This document shows positions 45,350 through 57,255 of a DNA stretch of 64,000 nt, piece after piece. The translations under genes were made by a program, and so were the position numbers. Position 1 is the first letter of the stretch, and the number at the start of each line of letters is the position of its first letter. The notes under the pieces are model-generated. The model was not told the origin of the DNA. It did no database searches and worked only from the letters and a program-made list of their open reading frames with translations. Source of the stretch: Drechslerella dactyloides (lineage: Eukaryota; Ascomycota; Orbiliomycetes; Orbiliales; Orbiliaceae). The stretch lies in contig JAGTWJ010000001.1 in NCBI GenBank assembly GCA_020064725.1, forward strand, positions 2,170,001 to 2,234,000, written 5' to 3'.

Positions 45350-46305
45350 ATGACGGCCGAAGCCCTCCACTCGTCATGCATCGCCATCATCACGGAGTTG
45401 ATGCAGCACCGGATCGGATTTCCGGTGCTGCCACCATCAACCAGCACGACAACCGAAGCTGCCCTTCGTGATCTCACCACTCACCAAGACTCCGACGTGC
45501 TCGCGTCCTATGATCGACTACAGGACCTCACATTGCAGAGGTTGAAGCTCGAAGCTGAGGTTGAAGCTCTGCAGGACGGTACGCACTCTCCCTATTTTGC
45601 TTGCCGGACATCGATTCAGAAGAACAGCACTTATAACAACATAGTCTGATATGCACAGCCTTGGCGAACGACTCAATGGACCTAGACGACACCACCGCTC
45701 TCGATATTATAACGAAGCAGACCCGCGAAGTGCAGGGCAAGATACTGGTTAGAGATCTCGTTGTCACACAAATGGCATCTACGCGGCCAATTGTTCGCGC
45801 GATCCACTCCGGCCCAAACCGAACAAAGCTCGAAAGGTACATACCCCACTGGTCCCCCAATCCATTCACAAAGGTGGAGGCATTTCCCCGAAACATCAAG
45901 CCCCTACAAGTGGATATAATGACTGACCAACTACATCATCTCGCCAGCGAGCTTCTACCCCTCCTCACGACCCGTGATCTCCTCGCCACGACGCTACTCC
46001 ACCTCACCGGCCAACTGTCCCGCCTGCAGCGAGCACACACGAAAGCCTCATCCACCCTTATTAAACACACCAACAGCAATAAGGACCTCGCTGAGCGAGT
46101 GCGGCAGCTTGCCGCTGCCCACGAATTCACCGAATCCATCACAAGCAACGTAGCCGTACTCGCAAAAAAGGCCGAGATGGCGAAGGAACAACGGCGCTGC
46201 GAGACGCTCAAGGGTGTCGTGCAGGGCATTATCGTTGGCAGCGGGGTGAACTGGTCTGAAGATTCGACATTACGGCGGCTGGTGCTCGAGTGCGGCGATG
46301 ATTGA
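45350..46305 (+). CDS. Probable inner-kinetochore coiled-coil protein (CENP-H/Fta3-like)
   Basis: Exons 45350-45578 and 45659-46305 (80-nt intron, phase 1) give 291 residues. A second intron, 45837-45947 (111 nt, GTACAT donor, CTGAC branch, GCCAG acceptor), is likely: it is a multiple of three without stops, but its translation (YIPHWSPNPFTKVE...) looks non-protein-like. Removing it gives 254 residues. The protein is helical: SSCIAIITELMQHR, then coiled-coil stretches (DRLQDLTLQRLKLEAEVEAL). The C-terminus, KGVVQGIIVGSGVNWSEDST, followed by LRRLVLECG, resembles the conserved end of CENP-H, a CCAN kinetochore subunit. The rest is too divergent to be sure; another coiled-coil kinetochore or spindle protein is possible. 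Confidence 0.6.
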
Positions 46306-46555
46306 TTCAATAGAATTCGATTTAGTTTGAGTTCTGTACGAATCTACCTATGCTACTAGACGATGCGAGTGCTATATGATACCCGTTAACGAACGAATTC
46401 ATGCATGCTATTACTCCTATCACCATGAAAGACAGTCTGACAGAATAGCAAACCAACGATAACGAATGCAACTGGCCGCAGAAAAAAAAAAAACAGGACA
46501 AGCCGCCCACTATCGCCAAAAGAGTGACCGCTCCGTACAACCGAAAACAATCGCC

Positions 46556-46873
46556 TCACCCGCTCCTGCCAGCCCGCTCCCTGAACTCCCTATTGTGCCT
46601 CTCGATATCCCTCTCCTTCTCGTTGCTCTTCTCATTCGACCGCAATGCAGCCGCCCGCCAAATCGGCCCGTTCTTGCTATTGTCACCAAACACTTTGATG
46701 TGGTCGTCGACTTCAATGGTTGTGGCGTTTGGGTTGAATTTGCCGGACACGTCAATTATCTTTGGCTGTGCGGACGCTGCGGGGATAGCATGCGAGGAGA
46801 TGCGGCGGCGTGCTGTTAGAGATAGCACGGTAGGTGCGCGGACGGTGCGGGCGAGGGTGCGGATGACGTGCAT
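46556..46873 (-). CDS. Small putative mitochondrial protein, 105 residues
   Basis: A single reverse-strand frame starts MHVIRTLARTVRAPTVLSLT. The first 35 residues lack acidic residues and carry six Arg, as in a matrix-targeting presequence with a likely cleavage near ARRRISSHAIPAA. The remainder is compact (KIIDVSGKFNPNATTIEVDD), then a very polar helix rich in Arg, Glu and Asn (RSNEKSNEKERDIERHNREF). No domain is recognised. The frame is convergent with the kinetochore-like gene, 250 bp away. Support is composition and presequence only, so it could be a chance frame. I favour it being real because the helical C-terminus is internally consistent and the targeting sequence is typical. Confidence 0.55.
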   Translation of the reverse strand: MHVIRTLARTVRAPTVLSLTARRRISSHAIPAASAQPKIIDVSGKFNPNATTIEVDDHIKVFGDNSKNGPIWRAAALRSNEKSNEKERDIERHNREFRERAGRSG

Positions 46874-48528
46874 TTTGGCGATATGATGTCAGGAGGTAAC
46901 GTAGCCGGTAGTATAATATCGTTGTAGACGTAGTACGTCTGTAGCTTTATGTCTTCAAGAGCAGGGTGGCTTTTTTTGTTTTGTTTTTTTAATTATCTAT
47001 TGGAATAGGAAGATATGCCAATTAATGCGTCGGTGTATCTTTCGATGCGATCCTGACGATCGAGTAACAATTGGTAATGTGGGTTAAATTTCCAACGTCT
47101 TGTTACGTAGCTCGAATGAATTACAATTCAAACGCGGGGTAGGGCAATTATATATACTCTCCACCAGCCACTACTGCTAGCCCCGAGGAACAGCTCGTAT
47201 TGAACTCTAGCATGACACTCAATTAAGTAGCGCAGCATGTGTAACGGCATTTTTGGAGTGTTCGGAGTGTTCGGAGCCATCTTATCTCGGCCGCGTCGAC
47301 ACTCCTCCTTGTATCCCACCACGACCGTCCCGGCCGACCACCCAATCCAGCAACCATCCGCATGTGGCCTTGCTGCTAGCCACCCGAGTTGGCCTCCAAG
47401 CGTCCTAGACTTCCCTCGTTCAGCCAAGAAAAGGGCATGTATGTACTGTGTACGTACTTTGTAAGTAATGGGATTCATGCGCGGCATCGATAAGATATGC
47501 GGATATAGCATGCTAGCAGTGATCTCCCCAACAGTTTCAATTTCCACCCTCTACAGCTTTTGCCGTTGTTTAATTAATTTCGACACACATGTGATGTCAT
47601 GCGCCCTGTGAGCTCGTTATCGCCCGCCGCGGGTCGAAGGCGAGAAAGTGTTCGATCGAACAAAAAAAAGCTACCTGGGACTTTGTCTCTGCTGTCGGAC
47701 AAGCTACGAAAGTATGTAAAACGTCTGTCTCATGTGGCAAATCCGCTGGTGGTTTTCGTCAGCGCTAAGTAGCTAGCAAGCTATGAGGTCCCTGTTCGCC
47801 AGCCGTACGTAATCTGGGGTCAGTCGAGACAAGACTGCTAGCTAGCTTGATGGGTGGCTGTCTGGACGGTTGGACCGTCTGGATGGGATCACAACATTCT
47901 CGTCCCGGCATGCGTGCGTTATCGTCGTGCAGCTGCTGACCGGGGGTGCGAGCGAAACATGGCGCTACGTCCCTCTGGTTGGGTTAGGGACCCACATGCA
48001 ATTGCGGGGTTTAAAACATACAACTGTCTTCCAATCGAGAGAGCCCGACGTAACATATCGACGCACTGGCTTGTGATTTCATTCACGATAACGTTGAGTG
48101 CGGAGCTTTCCGGAGACGCCTGTTAATGTCACTTAGTAGCTGATACCGTGTGATTGCGAGCCGAGGGACAGTGCCTCGCCTAGTTAGCGCCAGACGTATA
48201 TACGGGTGTAGGTCTAGAAGATACCACGGAATGATCGAGTTGGAGGACACCATTAATTCGACTAAGGAGAAGTGTTCGAGATTGTACATATCGAGCCACA
48301 AGAACGAGGCATGTCACGCGCGTCAATTCAGCACGTTAGAATGACAAAAAGAGAAGGAAAAGCAGGCGCCATTTTTAAAAAACATCGAGAAGCGACAGAA
48401 TACAAAGACAAATGGGAATTTTTACCCCGCGGTTATAATGTCTGCGACCTGTTCTCACAAGCCGATAAGCGTGTCGGCACACCGCCAATTCAAAGAGAGC
48501 GAACGAAAGTATTTCCGTTGCTCGCCGT
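46874..48528. other. 1.65 kb intergenic region, no gene seen
   Basis: It contains short T-rich tracts near 46970-46990 and overlapping short frames on both strands. Nothing protein-like is visible. It includes the upstream region of the small putative mitochondrial gene and the 3' flank of the Msc1-like gene. Confidence 0.5.
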
Positions 48529-50503
48529 TTACAATTCCTCCTTCACCGCCTTCGCCTTCTCCTCGACCGTCGCCTTTCCAACTCCGAGATAGTACATCAA
48601 GTTGTTGAACGAATTCCACCCTAACCTCTGGAACTTCTCCGCCGCTGTCTCCTGGCGCCAGCCTTTCTCGAAGATCTGTCGGCAGCGACGGGCGCGCGCG
48701 ACCAGTTCGTTCTTCGTCGATCCTTGGTACGTCTTGACGCCATACGAATCAAGATAGGCCTTGAGTTCGCTATCGGACCAAGTTTCGAATGTGTTATCCT
48801 TGACGTACGCGGTAGCCTGCGCAAGGGCCGACGAGACGGTAGCGTAAGCTTCCCCGCCGGCGGATGAAGCGGAGGCGTACCCAGCGGCGGCTGAGGCCGC
48901 GAGCTCGTCGCGCGAGCCAGCAGCACTATCAGAGACGGCTTGGCCTTGCTGTTTGAACCAGGTCCTGCAATCACATGTCAGTATATGGGATTCACATACA
49001 GGAGCAATGATGCACGCATTTGCGTATGGGATGCACTTACTTGAGGTTGTCAACAGTCCAGGTGTCGAATGTCCATGCATTGTACCCGCTTGCAGCCTTG
49101 TATTTGTGGAGACGAGCGAGTGCGACGAGTTCGTCCTTGTTGCTGGTCTGCGGGACGGGGACACCGCGAGCGTCGAGGTAGGCCTTCAGTCTGCTCTCCG
49201 ACCATGTCTCGAGAACCTTGTCGGCCGCACTATGATATGTGCCAGTGATGCTATCGTAGATGGTGTCACGAGCTCCAAGGGCGTAGTCGTAAGCCGTGTC
49301 CGTCGCAGAGGCCGTGTAATCTGCAACTCGGTTGGCAGCAGAATAAGCGGAAGCAGTGGCAGCGTCCGTGGCTACAGAAACGCGTGCACCGAGAGAGCCG
49401 GTGGCAGAGCCATAGGCCTTGAAAGCTGAAGTAACAGATGCAGAGAAGGTGTCACCGGTAAGACTTGCGGCATTGTTTCTGGCGATTGAAATGACCTCGT
49501 CGCGCTTGCCGTTCTGCGGGACTGCGATGCCGTTCTTGTCGCACCAGTTCTTAAGCTCGCTATCGGACCAGGAGTTGAAAATATTCTGGGCGACCGTTTG
49601 CTTGATGTCGTTGACTTTCAAAGTGGCTTGGCGAGAGTTACGACGGACAGCGGCGATAAGCTCATTGCGCTTGCTGCCTTGGTAGACGTGATACCCGTGC
49701 TCGTCAAGCCATTGCTTCAGATCACTGTCAGACCAGGTCTCGAAGAGCCAGTCTCCGGGATAAGCGGAAGTTTCTCCGGCTTTTTGAGAAATAGTGGCGT
49801 AGTTTGAGCGGGCAGTTGACAGGAGGGCATCACGGGTTCGTGGCTTTGGGCTAGGGATCTTGTGGTAGTCCAAGAACGACTTGAGTTGAGAATCGGTCCA
49901 ACTGTCGAGATAAGATGCACCCCGGTCGGTTAGTTACACGAAGCTCCTCCGCTAGACGAATATACGTCACAGCTTAATGTAGGATAGTGTACTCACGTGT
50001 CGAACATCCAATCCTTGACGTTTCCGTAGCCCTCTTCAGCAGCTGCCTCAGTCTCATACCACTTCTTTTGCACTTGTTTCTTCAGTAAGTCGGCATCTTT
50101 AGCCTCTTTGTCGCTGACTTCAACACCTTTTTGCTTCAGCCAGTCGATCTGCTGCTGGGTATCCCAGCGTTCGTATGGGGTAACGACGTAGCCCTCCCAG
50201 TTATCTTTTACCAGGTTCTCGAGGTCCTTGCGGTCCGCTGGAGTCGGGTAGGGGACATTGTGGTCTGAGAGCCAACGCTCCAACTCGGTCTCATGCCATT
50301 TGTTGTAGACTGCCAACCCATTCATACAGCCGGTTAGCTTATCATTGCATTGCATTCCCACGTATGTGGATATGAGCAGATCAATAGCGTAGAGAATATG
50401 TCGAGTGAGAAGGTGTGGACTTACTATGCTTGCTCAAACCCCACGCGGCAAAGGCGCTCTCCGAAAAGAGCGCCAACGAGAGCACCAGAGCTGTGACCTT
50501 CAT
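48529..50503 (-). CDS. Msc1/Ish1-like protein with eight LEM/HeH-type repeats
   Basis: Four reverse-strand exons, 50503-50425, 50309-49997, 49901-49041 and 48964-48529, encode 562 residues; introns are 115, 95 and 76 nt. A signal peptide opens the protein (MKVTALVLSLALFSESAFA). It is built of about eight copies of a W-(S/T)-D/E-(S/x)-x-L-K-x-W/Y-L helix-extended-helix unit, for example KWHETELERWLSDHNVP, TWTDSQLKSFLDYHKIP, TWSDSDLKQWLDEHGY and TWSESRLKAYLDARGVP. Copies are spaced by Ala/Ser/Tyr-rich linkers. Yeast Msc1 and S. pombe Ish1 are ER/nuclear-envelope proteins with this layout, tied to stress response and, for Msc1, sister-chromatid recombination. The introns cut inside repeats 1, 3 and 7 and every join restores the repeat. 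The C-terminus (YYLGVGKATVEEKAKAVKEE) is polar, with no retention signal or anchor visible. Confidence 0.88.
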
Positions 50504-53446
50504 CTTGAACTATCTCGCCAGACGGCCTTTTGACAACGACAATTCCAAAGCAGCTATTAAAACAATCAGCAATAAGAAAGCGTGTGCACTCCTCGACTAA
50601 TAAGCAGTGAAGTTTTCGAGAAAGCAAAGCGTGGAATCGTATCGACCGTGCAAGAAAAGAGGGGACACAGTGTGGAGGGCTTGCTGGCTGGACGCTACTA
50701 GCAATAAGATGCCAATACGAAAAGCTGATGTAATGTGCGTCGCGATGATGTAATATCCCGCTCGAATAGGAATCGGGGCAGATTCCAAAGACACGATTGA
50801 CCGACCCTATCCAGCGTTTTTGGCGCCGATGTACGATTTGAGAACAGCTATCTGTCCGTTCGGATGTCCGGCGTGCAGGGACCGATCCGGCCGGTGTGTG
50901 ACGGACGGGTCGGTGAAGGACGGATGTGTACGGCGTGTGGGGTAGCGTGTAATGTCGTGATCTTATCGATCAGGATTCAGTGGGGTGAACGCTGGGTGGT
51001 GGTTGTGATGGTGGATACTTGGAGAACACACGGGGATGCACCGAGTTGATATGATGTGATATTTGTACAGAGGAAGTGGGAGTGAAGTTGTTGGAAAGGA
51101 GTAAGTGGTTATTCAATAATGGTCCGCTGGGGATTACAGCGGCTTTATTTATATATGATCGGAGATTCTATAGCATCATATCATCATCGATTCAGCTCTC
51201 CACAGCTCTAGCTATAACAATCGAGATTCCAAGAACGCGGATAGCACATCTTTATGATCCCCAGAGACTAGCTCCACTGTAACAAGATTTCTCCGGTCGA
51301 TGCAAGTTTCTCCAGCTCTAACCGTCAAGCAAGTACCTATGTCTCCAGCGGACAATGGGTGGCAAGCATGTACTCATCCGCGAGCAGGCCTGTTGCTTTG
51401 ATCGCTGCGACAAAGAAGGTTGTGTTTGGAGCGGGCACTCAGTAATTATGATGTCAGTCTCGCCCAAGCGGGCTTTGTTTGGCGTTGGTGCGCCACTAAT
51501 TGGCGCCACATCCGCCGCCGTCGGGATGCCCCGCGTGGCGAGTGAGCGACCATGATGTCAGAATTATGAGATGCGCAAAGGGCGTAAGGGAGATCTGAGC
51601 TCTATCAGTTGTAGATACACGACATCTTGTACCCTCCACGCAAGTTAAGTACTTACCAGGTCTGGACCGTATCAAGAATCTTATATAATCACGCCCAGAG
51701 AAAAACTGATATCCGAAGAAGCCTCTACACCCGCCATTCTGGGCTAAGTCTAGGTTAAGCGCTTGTAACCGCCCTTGAACTAGATTCGTATTAACGTATT
51801 TCATAATCCCACGAGATGCAATGAAGTCGAAAATACCATTTCGAATATCAATATATTTCAATACAAATACCAAGCGCCTCCTAAAAAAAAAAACACTTTG
51901 CAAGTTCACAACATGTCAGCAGCATGCATTCTCTTGTAACCAAAGCTTCCCAATCCGGGAAGAACATCTTCCAGCATTAAGTCTACCAATTCCTTGATCA
52001 ATATCCCGTCTTCAAGAATATCAATTGCCCTCAATAGTCAATCCCGTCGATGATATCATCGTTGATGTTATTCTCAGCTGCGGAATCATCGAAGAAGTAA
52101 CCTAACATCGGGTCTTTCATTCACCAAGTCAGTAAGCTAAGAGAAGAACACAGCTTCAACGCATCAAAGGAGGAGGGCCCTGATACAATCATAATCATAC
52201 CGTATAGTCATCAGATAGGCAGGCCCAGCCAACTCCGTGTGATTATTAAGCCACACTCTGCAGCTCTGGCCCACCTTTCAGCGTGCACCTTGTCCGAAAA
52301 TACGGAGGTATACCGGCTTGGAACAAGAGATCTCCAACGAAGATGCTCATCTACCGAGTTAACTTGTAAAACCCTGAGGTATCATTTGTTCCGAAGGGAA
52401 TCGCCGACTGGTCTCCAGCAACAAACCCACGCTCGCCGTATTCGGTTCCGGAACCTTGATAGTATACCCGATAGACCAAGCTTGGCTTCTGACTGGCCGA
52501 CAGGTAGTGCCGATTCACGCTCTTCAATGTATTTCGCCAAATTTGGATGAGCTGCTGAAGTGTGATAATTTCCTAGCTTCTATCTCTAGATCTTTGTTGG
52601 TGTAGGCTTAATAGACAGTATGATGCTACAAGCCCGTTAGAACCCATTATATACTTGCAGTCAGATCTAGATCGTTTCATCAAAGATTTCAGCTGCACCT
52701 AAGAAACGTCTCGAAAAAGTCGGAAGGATTCTAGAAAAAAACCCCCAACGGTTTCCTTATATTTATTAACATATTCCGCTGAGAATTTACAAGGAACATG
52801 TGACTAACCGATGCACCCACCGGTTCCATCAATGCTGACACTTATAGATAGACTATCATTGAAGTATATGCCCTAGATCACATCACATAGGATATATTGG
52901 ACCTTCTCGCTTCACCATTAGTTGCTGGCGGGCTCCCAAACACGATAGCTCTATAGACTGGGCCTGTTTGCACGAAACGGGTACTAGCGTGATACCTCTC
53001 AATAGTGCCCTTGAATACTTCTCCTTAAGCTGCGAGGTTTGACTCAAAGGGTCCCATTGCTCACTCACAAGTAAATACGCGCGTCTTCTGTTAATACAAC
53101 ATGGATTCATCCGTGAACCTCTCCCGTTTTATTTCCGGCCTGTATATATGCACCCCTTCGAATTCTACCCCAAGCTCCAAGCCGTATAATAAGATAATTA
53201 GGAAAGTTCGAAAAAGTTCGTATTACCATGAGAAGTAGCAGTGAGCAGTAATGCCTTCTAATATTACATGCGATATCGATATTTTATCCTATTATCTAGA
53301 ACCCCCACCTCAAAGTCATCGTAGACGCCGCCCCGCCGGGAAAATGTATTAAGGAGAAGAAAAGCCCTGCGAAGAGCCCGAAAAGAACGGTCGAGTGACC
53401 AGAAGAAGCGGCCGCGAGACCGTGTGTTTAGTGGAAAATTGCAGGT
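50504..53446. other. 2.9 kb intergenic region, no gene seen
   Basis: It lies between the starts of the Msc1-like gene and the 3' end of HMG-CoA synthase. The 52000-53300 part is clearly more A/T-rich. Frames are short and overlapping. No repeat family or transposon remnant could be recognised by eye. Confidence 0.5.
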
Positions 53447-55051
53447 TTAGTCCTTGCGGGCGTATTCGCGGCGGAACATGTCGTCGACCTTGACAAGATA
53501 GTAAACCTTGCTCTGGATCGTGTCGATGGACCCGGCCGGTGTGAAGTCCTTCTGCTGGTGGGCCTTCTCGCGCAGCAGCATTGTCTAAGTCAAGGAGTAT
53601 TGTTAGAATCGTTCCAGACGCGCGAAAGAAGGGCGCAAGGGTACTTACGCTATCGTAGACAGAGGGATCGACAACTGTTCTGCTTGCCAACCGCTGGTGG
53701 AAGTCCAGCTTCTCCTTCAGCTCCGCGGTGCCCTCCCGAGCACGGATGCTGAACAAACTGCTCGCGAGACCGCTGCCGTAGCTGAACATGCCCACTCTCT
53801 TGCCGTCGAGCTGCTCACCGCCCTTGTTCGCGATCAAGCTGACGAGGCCGCTGTACAAGCTCGCGCAGTACATGTTGCCACAGTTAGTTGGGGCCTCCAA
53901 AGCCGGCTTGACGCGCTCCTCGAACTTCTTCTTGGAAAGACCCATGAAGGACTTCTCAATGTTCCTGTCGGTGAGCGACTGCTCGTAGTTCAGGTCGCGC
54001 AGCTCCTCCGGGACGTCAGCGAAGGCATCAGCGGAGGGGTTGGCGAGGAAGTCATTGTAGAGCAGGCGTGCGTAGGACTTGGTGACGAGCTTGCAGGTAG
54101 GGGCGTGGAAGCACATGTAGTCGAACCGGTCGACACCTTCTTTCGAAGGTCCGTGGTGGACGCCGTTGCCGTTAACGGCAACGGCCGCCTTGGCTGGGCC
54201 GGTCAAGGCGTCCTCTCGCTTGTTGTACGCCTTGTAGCAAGCATCGACGGCCTCCGTGTAGCATCTCAGCGAGAAGTGGCCGTCAACGTACGGGTACTCG
54301 CTGTGGAAGTCCGGCTTGTAGAAGTCGTATGCGTGAGACATGTACGATCCGCGCTTTCCTGGCTCCAGGACCAGCTTGGCGTCCGGGCCAATCAGCATGG
54401 CGACGGCACCAGCGCCACCGGTGGGTCTCGCGGCACCCTTCTTGTACAAGGCGATGTCGCCAGCAACGACAATAGCATTCCTGCCGTCCCAGGCCGAGGA
54501 CTCGATCCAGTTGACGGCGTTGAAGAGAGCATTTGTGCCGCCGTAGCAGGCGTTGATGGTGTCCACGCCCTCAATGTTGGTATTGCCGGACGGGCTGAAG
54601 AGCTGCATCAGGACGGACTTGACCGACTTGGACTTGTCTAGCAGAGTTTCGGTGCCGACCTCCAGGCGCCCAATGGATGTAGGGTCAATATCGTATTTCT
54701 CGAGCAGGGATTTCGTGACGGTCAGGGCCAGCGAGTAGATGTCTGCGATGTACACATGTTAGCACGATTGAATCCCGCTGCCGCAAAGCTATCCGAGCTT
54801 TTGCTCACCCTCTCTGTCGTCGCAGAAGGCCATCTTGGTCTGGCCGAGACCAATGGTGTATTTCCCGGTAGCGACGCCATCGAACTTCTCGAGCTCGGTT
54901 TGGTCGACGCACTGCACATGCACGGAGAACGGTCAGTCGCCGGATTCGATCAGCCTGCAGAAACACCGCAGCTCAAAGCTGTGAGCCTCACCTGGGTAGG
55001 AAAGTAGATTTCGATGGCCTTGATGCCAACGTTCTCCGGTCTGGCAGACAT
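53447..55051 (-). CDS. ERG13: Hydroxymethylglutaryl-CoA synthase
   Basis: Four reverse-strand exons, 55051-54992, 54911-54809, 54742-53649 and 53584-53447, encode 464 residues, the normal length; introns are 80, 66 and 64 nt. The enzyme condenses acetyl-CoA with acetoacetyl-CoA to HMG-CoA in the cytosol, the step before HMG-CoA reductase in the mevalonate/ergosterol pathway. The start [20 protein letters not shown] and the next exon ([20 protein letters not shown]) are typical. The catalytic Cys lies in [20 protein letters not shown] (C120). Further motifs are [27 protein letters not shown], the His motif [17 protein letters not shown] and [15 protein letters not shown]. The end, [10 protein letters not shown], completes the fold. 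A long open frame on the opposite strand (53697-54641) is a composition shadow. I did not find a clear sterol response element in the leader. Confidence 0.98.
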
Positions 55052-56782
55052 GGTTGTGGTATGCGGATTGTGGTGTAGATGAGCAGATGCAGGTGTGTTT
55101 CTGGAGCTCGAGGGCAGCAGCGATGGATGAGAAGGAGAAAGACACCGCAAGAAGGTGTGGGTATTCAATGGAATAAATAAATACGGGCACGAGGACGAGG
55201 ACGAGAAGAGCGCAGAAAGAGCGAAAAAATCGAAGCTAGCAGACCTCCTACTCCTTCTGCTCTCCCAAGCTCTCCTGACCGGCCGGGCAGGGGGTCCAGG
55301 GATTATTGCGCGCTGGTCTGGCTGGCTGCAGGTCTGCACACACGCTAACTAACCGTGGTGTGCTGGTGGTGCTACCCAAGGATCGCAGGAAAAATTTATC
55401 AATGAGAAGAAGGTTTGCGGGCGTACAGCTACAGACGGACGATTCCAACAAGGACGGACGGGTACAGTACAAGCACTCCAATCGATCACCGGACACGACG
55501 CGACTCGTCGCTTTATAAAGGAAGCCAGCGTCTCCTGATAGCTAACGCTGAAGCTCGCCCGGAGCCGCGATACCGCGAACGAGGGCTGTCTTGTTGAGCC
55601 CAGCGGCGCCCTGGTGGACCAATCTCTCGGTGGACGCTCTCCGGACCACGAGCTCGCGCTGCATATTGGCAGGCGTCATTGACCCATGCAGGCATCTGCA
55701 CTCGAACTAAGCTTTATAAATCCACTTCCTCAATCCCTTCTTCATTTTACGAACAACTCTCCCGGTGGCTTAGGGGAATCCTCACCAACATTGACTATTT
55801 GATTACAGCTATCTCCTTCTGGATAGCAGAGATGGTCCGGGTCCCGGTGCGCGGCCCCCGAGAGAGATATTCTCACGACCCTCGCGCTCGCTTGACCAAC
55901 GCGAGTATAAATTCCCTCACCGACTCTCAAACGAGACGATACGTGCTTACCAGGTCAGTCAGGACCTAATCTATCGGATTGCAAATGGTCGAAGCTGTAA
56001 TCAGCCTGTCTGGGAGATAGGGATAAGGGCAAGACAACTGCTCCAGAGTGCACAGCGTTAGTGTTCAGTTGGATGCGTGCAACAGCTCGACTGGCGTGAT
56101 CCATTAGTCCGGACAGGGAGAGCTCGATGTGATGCAGCAGCATTCGTCAGCGTCCGAAACTAAGTCAGAACTACTGGCAAGTATGACATGTTCGAGCCTA
56201 GTGGGCACCTTGGCTTCGGTCTCGTCGACCAATGGCCCGACTACGCCGTGTGAGGCTCCGTTCGGGAGACTGCAAGCATGCCATCGCCACCCGGGTCGGG
56301 ATCCGGAAGCTGCCCTTGCACCGCACTAGGCCGATGCATAAAGTTGCAATCTCATATCACGATCCAAGCACCAGTGTCACATTCCCTTCCGTTCGCACTT
56401 CCTCGGCACGGCAGTCCCGCCAACATCAAGCCTGCCGACGCCTCAGCCGGCAGCGGCATTGACATTTCCGACCTGAACGTTTATGATCCAAGTGCAATAT
56501 TATATATACCGTCTACCCTTCATGCACATTCGACCCTTATTTACATGCATCCAACATTCGTAATCCTGCGCACAACATATATTTGATATCGCGCGCAAGC
56601 CACCGTCAACAAGCAGCTCAATCAAGCTTATCTCCAATCGCCTTCGGCCATCTCGACACCCGAATTCTCCTAACCACGCCAACCATCATCCGTGCGAACG
56701 CCATTTGCATATTACCAGATATCCTCCCGTAGACAAGATAGATACCCGGCCAATTACAATATCGCCCGCGGCTAGCGATGCC
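55052..56782. other. 1.7 kb divergent intergenic region
   Basis: It holds the promoter and leader of HMG-CoA synthase and the upstream region of the small membrane protein gene. A purine-rich block near 55190-55225 mirrors the pyrimidine-rich leader of the reverse-strand gene. No further gene is supported. Confidence 0.5.
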
Positions 56783-57255
56783 ATGGACCCGCTTCTCCTG
56801 CTTTCCTGGCTACGCTACATCGTGGTCCGCCTCTTCGTACGTTCTGTGCCACCAACTCCGTACCCCCCTGCCACACCGCCACAATTGAACACAAACTACT
56901 TCATACCGACTGGAAGTGTGACGCAAATATAACTAACCTTCGCTGATATTCCGCGATGTACTAGGTCTTCTGCGGCATCCTCACCATAGTCCCAATCTTA
57001 CTCCTATTCCTCCTTGAACCCCTCGTCTACCTCTTCCGCCTCCTACAAGACTACCTCCCCTCCTCACTCGCAAACCGCGCGCCGACCCGCCAGCCGACCA
57101 TCGCCCTCGCGAATATCGCATCCACAGCCTCCCCGGACGGCACCGGCACTATCAATCCGACCAAGGGTATAATCAACGGTGGTGGTAGCAGCTCTGCCGT
57201 TGCCGCCGCCCGGAACGGGGACGGTAAGAGCCGGGCAGGTATGGCTGCAAATTAG
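56783..57255 (+). CDS. Small membrane protein, 114 residues, seen only after splicing
   Basis: Two exons, 56783-56836 and 56965-57255, joined in phase 0 across a 128-nt intron (GTACGT donor, ACTAG acceptor). Exon 1 gives MDPLLLLSWLRYIVVRLF. Exon 2 continues the hydrophobic segment (VFCGILTIVPILLLFLLEPL), then VYLFRLLQDYLPSSLANRAP. The remaining 60 residues are polar, Gly/Ser/Ala/Asn-rich and end SRAGMAAN. The layout is one or two membrane helices at the N-terminus and a flexible cytosolic or lumenal tail. The exact continuity of the hydrophobic stretch across the join is the main evidence for a real gene. I do not recognise the family. An out-of-frame ATG sits five bases upstream (56778) and could lower translation. 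Confidence 0.6.

Noticed and set aside
53697..54641. 314-codon forward frame opposite HMG-CoA synthase
   Set aside because: It is fully antisense to conserved enzyme exons and has the Val/Ala/Leu/Glu bias expected of a codon-usage shadow.
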